From NCBI RefSeq assembly GCF_047324305.1, contig NZ_CP178740.1, positions 1,364,001 through 1,428,000 of the forward strand: a DNA stretch of 64,000 nucleotides. Reading direction: 5' to 3'. The notes below the pieces were generated by a model. The model saw only the letters and a list, made by a program, of their open reading frames with translations, was not told where the DNA came from and searched no databases. The position numbers and the translations under genes are program-made. Positions 40,650 through 47,668 of the stretch are shown here, piece by piece (the stretch's first letter is position 1; every line of letters starts with the position of its first letter). Source of the stretch: Acerihabitans sp047324305 (GTDB lineage Bacteria; Pseudomonadota; Gammaproteobacteria; Enterobacterales; Enterobacteriaceae).

Positions 40650-41852
40650 TTATTTGTTTTGATCCTGCTTGACCTGGCCAATTTCCCTGGCCCACGGTTT
40701 TTTAGCCTGAATATCGGCCGGTAATTGCGCCACCGCGCTTTTGGCCTGGGCTGATGTCGGGTAGACCCCGCTCACCAGCACATACCAGGGCTTGCCGTCA
40801 CGGCGGGTCTCATACACCCAATACTGGCCCAACTGCTGCTTCTTGGCATAGGCGTTAAGCGTAGTGGCCTGGGAAGCGCTGCTGATTTGCACGGTGTAAT
40901 ACCCCGCCGGGGCGGCTTGGATTGAACCACCGGCACTGGCGGGGGCGGCCGCGGCGGCTGGTGCCGACGTGGCTACCGGTGCCGCTGTAGCTGCCGGCGC
41001 GCGCTGCGCGGCGGCGGCGGGAGCGCGCGTGGCGGGTTCAATCACCATGGTATGGCGGGTGGGTGCTGCCGTGGGCTGCGGCGCGGCCACGGCCGGCGCA
41101 CGCTGGACGGCGGCGGGCGCCTTGGCGTTATGCGTTGGCGCCGAATTTTTGGCGCTGGGGACCATGGCGGTCGTCTTCGGCGCTTTATGCGCGGCGGACG
41201 CGGGTTTGGTCGCCTTGGCGGCAGGTTCCCTGCCCGCCGGGGCCACCGTGGCCGGTGCGGTCGGCAGCGTCGAGGCCGGCTGGTCGCCGTTGACTTGCTG
41301 GGTCACGCCGTTAACCCGATCCCCTTGCTGTGACAGCGCGTCCGCCATATTGCCCGGCAGATCGATGCGGTGCTGCGGATTGCCGTCGGCTGACGGCGGC
41401 GCCTGGGTCGGCGCGGCGGCAACCGGCGGCGCGTTGAGCGTCTGCGGCTGCTGGGCGGTGCCGTTGCTGCCGTTCACCGTACCGGCGGTATTGCCGTTGC
41501 CGCCGTTCACGGTGCCGTTGGCCGCGGGCGTACTGCCTGGGCTATTGACGTCGGGGTTGGCGCTGTCCGGCACGGGTTTGAGATCGTTGGTCGCGGTATT
41601 TGCCGTACCGGGCAGTTCGATGCTCTTTTCCGCCACGTTCGGATTTTGCTGGTTAGCGTCCATCTGGGTAGGCGCCTTTAACGCCGAACCGATGGCAATA
41701 ACCAATAGCAGCAGCACCAGGATGCCAATGCCTATCATCAGATGCTGTTTGGACATGGCCACTTTGGGAACTGAAGGACCTTTCCGTTGACGGGGTGGGC
41801 GGCGATCGCTGCTATCGGGTCTCAGTTCGTCTTCCGACTTGAACTCATCCAT
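40650..41852 (-). CDS. damX: Cell division protein DamX (SPOR domain)
   Basis: DamX is an inner-membrane protein that goes to the division septum through its SPOR domain, which binds denuded glycan strands. The 400-residue protein has a cytoplasmic N terminus, one transmembrane helix (about 35-57, MIGIGILVLLLLVIAIGSAL), a long Ala/Pro/Thr/Asn-rich periplasmic linker (about 60-310), and the SPOR domain (about 316-395; YYTVQISSASQATTLNAYAKK, WYVLVSGVYPTSAQAKSAV). It lies between aroB and dam. The linker is low complexity and probably variable between strains. Confidence 0.95.
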   Translation of the reverse strand: MDEFKSEDELRPDSSDRRPPRQRKGPSVPKVAMSKQHLMIGIGILVLLLLVIAIGSALKAPTQMDANQQNPNVAEKSIELPGTANTATNDLKPVPDSANPDVNSPGSTPAANGTVNGGNGNTAGTVNGSNGTAQQPQTLNAPPVAAAPTQAPPSADGNPQHRIDLPGNMADALSQQGDRVNGVTQQVNGDQPASTLPTAPATVAPAGREPAAKATKPASAAHKAPKTTAMVPSAKNSAPTHNAKAPAAVQRAPAVAAPQPTAAPTRHTMVIEPATRAPAAAAQRAPAATAAPVATSAPAAAAAPASAGGSIQAAPAGYYTVQISSASQATTLNAYAKKQQLGQYWVYETRRDGKPWYVLVSGVYPTSAQAKSAVAQLPADIQAKKPWAREIGQVKQDQNK

Positions 41853-41973
41853 CTAAAACTCTCCAACTGAGAGATAATTTCCGCACGGCCCGGGGGTCGT
41901 GGGGAGGGTTAATGCGATTAAATCAAACTCATCCCCCCTTTCCCGCTCGCGGGATAAGGGGAACGGCCCTGAC

Positions 41974-43059
41974 TCAAGCCTGGCAATCGGCGATTGATGC
42001 CAATACGATATCATTTGCTACACCGGTACGCACTTCCGCCTGGCCTATTGAGCGCGGCAGCACTAACCGTAATTGACCGGAAACCACTTTTTTATCCCGC
42101 ATCATATGGGGCAGGTAATCCGCCGGGGCCATTTCTTTCGGTCCGGCCACCGGCAAGCCCGCGCGCGTCAACAACGCCTGCACGCGATCAATCTCATCCA
42201 TACTGAACTGCCCTAAACGACGGGCGGTATGCGCCGCCATCATGATGCCCGCCGACACGGCCTCGCCGTGCAGCCAGACGCCGTAGCCCATATGGGTTTC
42301 GATGGCATGCCCATAAGTATGGCCTAAATTGAGCAAAGCCCGCTGACCATTTTCACGTTCATCCGCGGCGACCACCGCCGCTTTCAGTTCGCAGCAGCGC
42401 CGCAGGCAATAGGACAACGCGTCGGGCTCAAGCGCCAGCACGTCGTCAAGATGATTTTCCAGCCAGCCAAAAAAAGCCTCGTCCAGAATGATGCCGTATT
42501 TGATGACTTCGGCCAGTCCTGAGGACAATTCGCGCGCCGGCAGGGTTTTAAGGCAGTCGAGATCGATAACTACGGATGCCGGCTGGTAAAACGCGCCGAT
42601 CATGTTCTTACCGAGAGGGTGGTTAACCGCCGTTTTACCGCCCACCGATGAATCGACCTGGGAAAGCAGCGTAGTGGGAACCTGGATAAAGCGCACGCCG
42701 CGCTGATAACTGGCGGCGGCAAAGCCGGTCAGATCGCCGATGACGCCGCCGCCAAGCGCAATAAGCGTGGTATCGCGGCCATGGGGTTTTTTCAGCAGCG
42801 CGGTGAAAACCTGATCCAATACGGCCAGGGATTTGTATTGCTCGCCGTCGGGCAGAATGACCTGGTCGACGATGACCCCGGCGCTTTCCAGCACCGTGCG
42901 GACAGAGTGCAGGTAAAGCGGCGCCAGCGTTTCGTTGGTCACCACCATCACGTGATCGCCGCTTTTAAGCGGCATGAAAGAAGCCGGGTCGTTGAATAAC
43001 CCGGCCGCTATCGTAATCGGGTAGCTGCGCTCCCCTAATGTTACCGTAATCCTCTCCAT
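41974..43059 (-). CDS. aroB: 3-dehydroquinate synthase
   Basis: AroB converts DAHP to 3-dehydroquinate, the second step of the shikimate pathway, using NAD and a divalent metal. The 361-residue protein has the NAD-binding GGGVIGDLTGFAAASYQRGVRFIQ, KTAVNHPLGKNMIGAFYQP, and metal ligands in LNLGHTYGHAIE and WLHGEAVSAG. Length matches E. coli (362). It is 41 bases after aroK and 121 bases before damX. Confidence 0.98.
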   Translation of the reverse strand: MERITVTLGERSYPITIAAGLFNDPASFMPLKSGDHVMVVTNETLAPLYLHSVRTVLESAGVIVDQVILPDGEQYKSLAVLDQVFTALLKKPHGRDTTLIALGGGVIGDLTGFAAASYQRGVRFIQVPTTLLSQVDSSVGGKTAVNHPLGKNMIGAFYQPASVVIDLDCLKTLPARELSSGLAEVIKYGIILDEAFFGWLENHLDDVLALEPDALSYCLRRCCELKAAVVAADERENGQRALLNLGHTYGHAIETHMGYGVWLHGEAVSAGIMMAAHTARRLGQFSMDEIDRVQALLTRAGLPVAGPKEMAPADYLPHMMRDKKVVSGQLRLVLPRSIGQAEVRTGVANDIVLASIADCQA

Positions 43060-43100
43060 GGGGTGCTTAAGACCTTTTCGGCATCTCGTTACACACTAAA

Positions 43101-43622
43101 TCAGTTGCTTTCCAGCATATTGATAATCTGGTTGGCGACAACTTTAGCACTTTGTTCGTCGGTACGGATGGTGACATCCGCAATTTCTTCATACAAAGGG
43201 TTGCGTTCCCGGGCCAGCGCTTCCAGTACTTCACGCGGCGGGGCTTCAACCTGTAGCAAGGGTCGTTTTTTATCACGCTGGGTTCTGGCCAGCTGTTTTT
43301 CAATGGTGGTCTCAAGATAAACGACCACACCACGGGCAGAAAGGCGGTTACGTGTTTCACGTGACTTTACTGAACCACCACCTGTAGCCAATACGATCCC
43401 TTGTTTCTCGGTAAGTTCGTTAATGACTTTTTCTTCACGATCGCGGAAGCCGTCTTCGCCTTCCACGTCGAATACCCAGCCTACATCAGCTCCGGTGCGT
43501 CGCTCAATCTCTTGATCAGAATCGAAAAACTCCATATTAAGTTGTTGAGCCAACTGACGCCCAATAGTGCTTTTGCCGGCACCCATAGGCCCAACCAGAA
43601 AGATATTGCGTTTCTCTGCCAT
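43101..43622 (-). CDS. aroK: Shikimate kinase I
   Basis: AroK phosphorylates shikimate. The 173-residue protein has the P-loop GPMGAGKSTIG (residues 11-21), FFDSDQEIERRTGADVGWVFDVEGEDGFRDREE with shikimate-binding Asp and Arg, and GGGSVKSRETRNRL. Length equals E. coli AroK. It is first of aroK-aroB-damX-dam-rpe-gph-trpS, preceded by a 335-base gap. Confidence 0.98.
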   Translation of the reverse strand: MAEKRNIFLVGPMGAGKSTIGRQLAQQLNMEFFDSDQEIERRTGADVGWVFDVEGEDGFRDREEKVINELTEKQGIVLATGGGSVKSRETRNRLSARGVVVYLETTIEKQLARTQRDKKRPLLQVEAPPREVLEALARERNPLYEEIADVTIRTDEQSAKVVANQIINMLESN

Positions 43623-43957
43623 GTTTTTCGGTATTACTAAGATTATTCGTTAATGACAACCCGCCCCGCCAATCAAATCAGCGGCGGGACCTAAACTGAA
43701 ACCTCATGAGCGATAGTGCGAGAATCAGACGAAAAATTATCTCAACACTCGGGGTAGTTTGGCAACCGATTAAATCGATGCTCACACCGCAAGGAGGAAT
43801 TCCGATATCTCTATCGTAATTACAGGTGACGCAAAAACAGCGATGCTCAATGGGTTACCCTTGTAAGCGAAATTGTGCACAGCGTCAAATCGAACGCGAA
43901 AAAAACGCATAATTTGTTGCTAAAACCGCAATTTTGCCCAAATTGAGGCAATCAAGT
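43623..43957. promoter_or_regulatory. aroK upstream region with a candidate promoter
   Basis: A 335-base gap between hofQ and aroK, both on the minus strand. A candidate promoter on the minus strand is TTGACG (43883-43888) with TACAAG (43860-43865), spacing 17, about 240 bases before aroK; its -10 is weak. Part of the aroK side reads as an A+T-rich leader. No gene was found here. Confidence 0.35.
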
Positions 43958-45202
43958 TTACCCCGTTATGCGGGTCGGCGTAATAAAAATAACCAGTTCA
44001 CGCTGTTTATAGTGCGCACGCTGGCGTTTGAACAGCTGGCCGAGCAGCGGAATCTCCGCCAAAAGCGGTACCCTATCATGGGTTTGATGTTTTTGATGTT
44101 GAAAAATACCTCCTAAAACAATGGTTTCGCCGTCAGCAATGGTCACCTGGGTCTTGATTTCCTCCATATCGATGGAAACACTCTCATTTTCCCCTTGTTT
44201 GATTACCCGCCCCGGCACGTTCTGGCTCAGGCGCAAATTGAGGGTTACTTTGCCGTTGCGCAGTATTTTAGGGGTGACTTCCATGCTCAGTACCGCCTCT
44301 TTGAACTGAATGGCCGGTGATTTATTTTTACCGTTCGCCACCTGGTACGGAATCTCGGTGCCCTGCTTGATGCTGGCGGTTTGCTGATGCGCGGTATAGA
44401 GGCGGGGGCTGGCCAGGATATCCACTTTGTTTTCCTGCTCCAGCGCGGTCAGTTCCAGTTCAAGCAGCCGGCCGCTGAGGCGCGCCAGGCGAAACCCCAT
44501 GCTGGCGTAATGCTCACTCAGGGGCAGATCGACCCCCAGGCGCGTGGCGCAAGGCGATGTGCCGCCGCCTTGCTGCCACTTTACCCCGATTTCCCGCAGG
44601 TTATCCCGGCTGATGGTAACGATATGGGCGGTGATCATCACTTGCTCCAGCGGCAGATCCCAGATTTTTATCCAGCCGGTAAGCGCAGATAATGCCGCGT
44701 CGGTATCGCGCAGCACCAGGGAATTAGTGCGTTTATCCAGCATCACGCTGCCACGCGGGGACATCAGGGCGCCGCGCATCGAGCCGATGCTTTTCGCCAC
44801 CTCGCCGGCATCGGCGTGCTCCAGCGTCACCAACTGGTTGCGCAAAGGAGTTTCACCCGGCGGCCCGTCCGCCTCGCCCCGCCGCGCGGGGAACACCATC
44901 AGCGCGTCATCCTGGCGCTCCAGGCGCAGGCGGCCGGTGCGCGCGATCAGATCCACCGCCTGTAGCCAGGACACATTGTGCAGATTAAGGCTGATATTGC
45001 CTTTGATGTCCGGGGCAATAACCAGATTCAGGCGCTGATGTTCCGCCAGGGCGCGCAGCACCTGCGGTATCGGCGCGTCGTCAAATACCAGCGTCACCGG
45101 TTTGCCGTCGCCGCCCGCCGTCCGTCCGGCCAGCGCGACGTCCCGCCATCCAACCGTCAGCAAACACAAGATCAACCCCACCATCCGCGCGTGTCCTTTC
45201 AT
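43958..45202 (-). CDS. hofQ: HofQ/PilQ-type secretin for DNA uptake
   Basis: HofQ is an outer-membrane secretin of the type IV pilus/competence type, proposed in E. coli to admit DNA for use as a nutrient. The 414-residue protein has a signal peptide (about 1-25), secretin N-terminal domains (AMIN/STN-like; VTLVFDDAPIPQVLRALAEHQRLNLVIAPDIKG), and the C-terminal secretin core (about 235-414; VPLLAEIPLLGQLFK, ELVIFITPTRI). It ends hofMNOPQ, 15 bases after the fused hofOP gene. Confidence 0.95.
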   Translation of the reverse strand: MKGHARMVGLILCLLTVGWRDVALAGRTAGGDGKPVTLVFDDAPIPQVLRALAEHQRLNLVIAPDIKGNISLNLHNVSWLQAVDLIARTGRLRLERQDDALMVFPARRGEADGPPGETPLRNQLVTLEHADAGEVAKSIGSMRGALMSPRGSVMLDKRTNSLVLRDTDAALSALTGWIKIWDLPLEQVMITAHIVTISRDNLREIGVKWQQGGGTSPCATRLGVDLPLSEHYASMGFRLARLSGRLLELELTALEQENKVDILASPRLYTAHQQTASIKQGTEIPYQVANGKNKSPAIQFKEAVLSMEVTPKILRNGKVTLNLRLSQNVPGRVIKQGENESVSIDMEEIKTQVTIADGETIVLGGIFQHQKHQTHDRVPLLAEIPLLGQLFKRQRAHYKQRELVIFITPTRITG

Positions 45203-45217
45203 TGTGCCTCGTCCTTT

Positions 45218-46165
45218 TTATCGGGTGACTCCATTATGATCCTCCTGATCTTTCTGATCTTCCTGATCTTTCCTGGCCGCAGTGCGTGTTGTTCCGCACC
45301 GGCGCCAGCGCCCCTGATCGTCAACGGTCCAGAATAACCAGCGCTCTCCCGCGCCCACCTTCCCTTTTATCCGATCGATCCGGCCGTCCGCGGCAGGCCG
45401 ACCGGCGTGACCCGGCTGAACGTGCGGCGCCGGTTGAAAAGGATCGCGCTCCTGCGGCCGTTCATCGTCCGTTGCCTCTCTCCTCTCCTGGTCCTCCGCC
45501 GCCAAACCCGGGCTGGACGCCGTCTCCCGGTAATCTACCGCCGTGGCCCCGTCGTTACCGGCCTCCTCGTCATCGTCCCCCGCCTCCCCCGGCGCCTTTT
45601 CCCGCCGCCCGTTTTTCGTTTCCGTCCCGGGCGCGGCAGACAGGATAAGCTCCGCCTCCAGCAACCCGCCCCGGCGCCTGACGGTAAGGGTTTCCAGGGG
45701 GAGTGCCCCCCGCAGGTCGCAGAGATGGCGCAGCATGCGCCGCAGTTGCGCATAGTCCGTGGTTACCACCAGTTGCCAGCGTTCGAAAACGTGCTGCCGG
45801 TCGCCGGCGGCGCCAAACGCCCGCCAGGTGAGGTTCTTCCCCCGGCCCGGAGGGATAACGGCGGCCAAGGCGGCCGGATCCCCGCGCATTTTTTCGCCGG
45901 CGTCGACGGGGCGGCGTAAGCGCAGGATATCGGCTTCCAGGCGTTCCGGAGCGGGTAAGCCGGCCTGCGCCCGTTCCTGCCCAGCCACCACGGTTTTGCA
46001 ATGGCCGATATCCTGGCGCAGCAACTCCGCCGCGTCCTGTCCAGGGCGCACGACCAGCAAAATCCCCAGCGCGACGTAAACGCCCACGATGATCTGCGCC
46101 AGGGCCAGCGCGCGCCAGGGGCGCTCCATCCAGCGGCCGAACCCGCCCTCAGCGTCCGGCATCAT
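45218..46165 (-). CDS. hofO: HofO-HofP fusion protein of the DNA-uptake/pilus assembly locus
   Basis: HofO (PilO-like) and HofP (PilP-like) align the inner membrane complex with the secretin. Here one 315-residue frame starts inside the hofN end (17-base overlap). Residues 1-180 look like HofO: one helix (ALALAQIIVGVYVALGILLVV), then LTWRAFGAAG and QLVVTTDYAQLRRMLRHL. An acidic Glu/Asp/Arg-rich linker follows. The C-terminal part has RDPFQP, then KGKVGAGERWLFWTVDDQGRWRR, like HofP RDPFKPP and MVGRGER...KKWRR. HofP's signal peptide and Cys-containing end are missing; the tail is encoded by a 9-base tandem repeat. Topology would put both parts in the periplasm. No stop or frameshift separates them. 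Confidence 0.8.
   Translation of the reverse strand: MMPDAEGGFGRWMERPWRALALAQIIVGVYVALGILLVVRPGQDAAELLRQDIGHCKTVVAGQERAQAGLPAPERLEADILRLRRPVDAGEKMRGDPAALAAVIPPGRGKNLTWRAFGAAGDRQHVFERWQLVVTTDYAQLRRMLRHLCDLRGALPLETLTVRRRGGLLEAELILSAAPGTETKNGRREKAPGEAGDDDEEAGNDGATAVDYRETASSPGLAAEDQERREATDDERPQERDPFQPAPHVQPGHAGRPAADGRIDRIKGKVGAGERWLFWTVDDQGRWRRCGTTRTAARKDQEDQKDQEDHNGVTR
45238..45273. repeat. Four 9-base tandem repeats with GATC in the hofOP end
   Basis: Plus strand reads GATCCTCCT, GATCTTTCT, GATCTTCCT, GATCTTTCC in a row. On the coding (minus) strand they encode the acidic RKDQEDQKDQED-like tail. Each unit begins with a Dam site, giving four GATC sites at 9-base spacing. Such short repeats can change copy number by slippage without shifting the frame. 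Confidence 0.85.
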
Positions 46166-46703
46166 CCGCCGCCCCGGCGGGCCACGCCGCCTGTAACTCA
46201 AAGCTGAAGCGGCCGTTTTCCTGTTGTTCGATTCGTCGCCAGCGTATGGAAGCGAACCGAGGATGTCGGGAAAGCAGGCGGTCCGCCGTGCGGATATGCA
46301 CATAGCGCTCGCTGCAGCCGCTTATATGTACTTCTGTGCCGCACAGCCGCAGCCGGGTTAACCACAATCCCGGCGGCAGCAGGCCCGGCAGTTGATCCCA
46401 CAGCTGCCGGTAGCGCTGGTTGCCGGCGTTGGCCCGGCGCCGGCCGCGCAGCTTGTTTTCCAGCTCTTGCCGCCGTTCCAGCAGACGCTCCATCCGCTGC
46501 CGCTGCCCGCGGATTTGTTTTTCGCGCTGTTGCCACTGTGAGAGCAGTGCGCCAAGCTCGGCGAGCTGTTCATGGCCGCGCCGCGCCTGCAGGCCCAGCA
46601 GACCGGAGGCCAGCAGCAGTTCGACCGCCAGCGCCAGGGACACGATTCTTGCGCGCCGCCGCCGGCGTTGGCGCCGCCACGGCAGCAGGTTGACCTGATA
46701 CAT
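46149..46703 (-). CDS. hofN: HofN/PilN-type assembly protein
   Basis: HofN resembles PilN, the inner-membrane protein that binds PilM and PilO in type IV pilus and competence systems. The 184-residue product begins MYQVNLLPWRRQRRRRRARIVSLALAVELLLASGLLGLQ: the PilN-type NLLPWR motif that contacts PilM, then one transmembrane helix (about 20-40). A coiled-coil-like Gln/Arg-rich stretch (about 45-85) follows. It overlaps hofM by one base (TAATG) and hofOP by 17. Confidence 0.88.
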   Translation of the reverse strand: MYQVNLLPWRRQRRRRRARIVSLALAVELLLASGLLGLQARRGHEQLAELGALLSQWQQREKQIRGQRQRMERLLERRQELENKLRGRRRANAGNQRYRQLWDQLPGLLPPGLWLTRLRLCGTEVHISGCSERYVHIRTADRLLSRHPRFASIRWRRIEQQENGRFSFELQAAWPAGAADDAGR

Positions 46704-47539
46704 TATTCATCGCCGCGGCGCACGGCCAGCCCGCCCGCGATGGCGAATGCCGCCGGCCACGCCGGTAGCGGGGGATGCGCCTGCCACAGGGCGGAAAATG
46801 GCGACCATTGCAGGGCATCCGTCTGCGGCGGGCAGATGGCGTCGCTGCTGATATAGACCGGCTCACCCCTGCCGCAGGCATCAGGATAGCGCTGGTGGAT
46901 GAGTCCACGCGCCGCCGGCAGCGCCGCGGCCTCGCCGGTGGCGATAACGCCGAATTCCAGGGGACGCGCCAGCGGCGAGACCCAGTGCCATCCCGTGCGC
47001 GCAGCGTGGATCAGCAGCCGGTCCCGCGCCAGGCCCGCGGCGCTTGCCATGCAGCGCAGGGCGCTGGGCGCGATATCCAGCACGTGCGGAGCCAGACCGG
47101 CGCGCTCCAGACAGGATAGCCACCGCGCCACGGCCTCCTGTCGGGCTGCGGTCACCAGCAGCGTGCCGGGCGCCTGCGGATCGTCACGGTAATCGAGCAG
47201 CAGCTTTTCACGGCCGGCGGGGAAATGGCGGCGGGCCTGCGCGGTGATATACCACTCCCGTTCCGGCTCGCCGAGGCGATGGTCCGGCGCGGCCATGCGC
47301 CGGTGCAGAAACTCGGTTGACGGCAAACAAACTCGTAACGAAATGCGTCCGGGCAGTTGCCTGCGCCACACCGCCAACAGTTGCTCCAGGGCGGCGGACG
47401 GCGTGCCCTCAGCCCCCTCAGGCATGGGCCGCTGCCACCAATGGCGAAGCTGCCAGCCCTGGCGCCGCCGCTGCACCGCCAGCGCCCGCGCGGTGCCGTT
47501 TTCAAACGCCAATCCCACTTGCCAGGTGCAAAATTCCAT
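46703..47539 (-). CDS. hofM: HofM/PilM-type assembly protein
   Basis: HofM resembles PilM, an actin-fold cytoplasmic protein that binds the PilN N terminus. From ATG at 47539 it is 278 residues: MEFCTWQVGLAFENGTARALAVQRRRQGWQLRHWW, similar to the start of E. coli HofM (AFKIWQIGL). The other conserved stretch is PPLPAWPAAFAIAGGLAV near the end. An ATG 21 bases upstream is possible. It is the first hof gene, divergent from mrcA across 129 bases, as in E. coli. Confidence 0.87.
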   Translation of the reverse strand: MEFCTWQVGLAFENGTARALAVQRRRQGWQLRHWWQRPMPEGAEGTPSAALEQLLAVWRRQLPGRISLRVCLPSTEFLHRRMAAPDHRLGEPEREWYITAQARRHFPAGREKLLLDYRDDPQAPGTLLVTAARQEAVARWLSCLERAGLAPHVLDIAPSALRCMASAAGLARDRLLIHAARTGWHWVSPLARPLEFGVIATGEAAALPAARGLIHQRYPDACGRGEPVYISSDAICPPQTDALQWSPFSALWQAHPPLPAWPAAFAIAGGLAVRRGDE

Positions 47540-47668
47540 GTTTGCCGAGCTCCTTCTCATTCGTTATCGTCCGTCATTAAAAGTACGTATCCAACGTGCT
47601 GGCTTACCTTTATACTAGCGCGCGGTTGTTTATAAACTGCCCAAATGACATGAAATGGGAAATCTCAG

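Noticed and set aside
44953..46303. Mutual antisense open frames over the hof genes
   Set aside because: High G+C content opens many shadow frames; only the minus-strand set has family likeness and tight gene overlaps.
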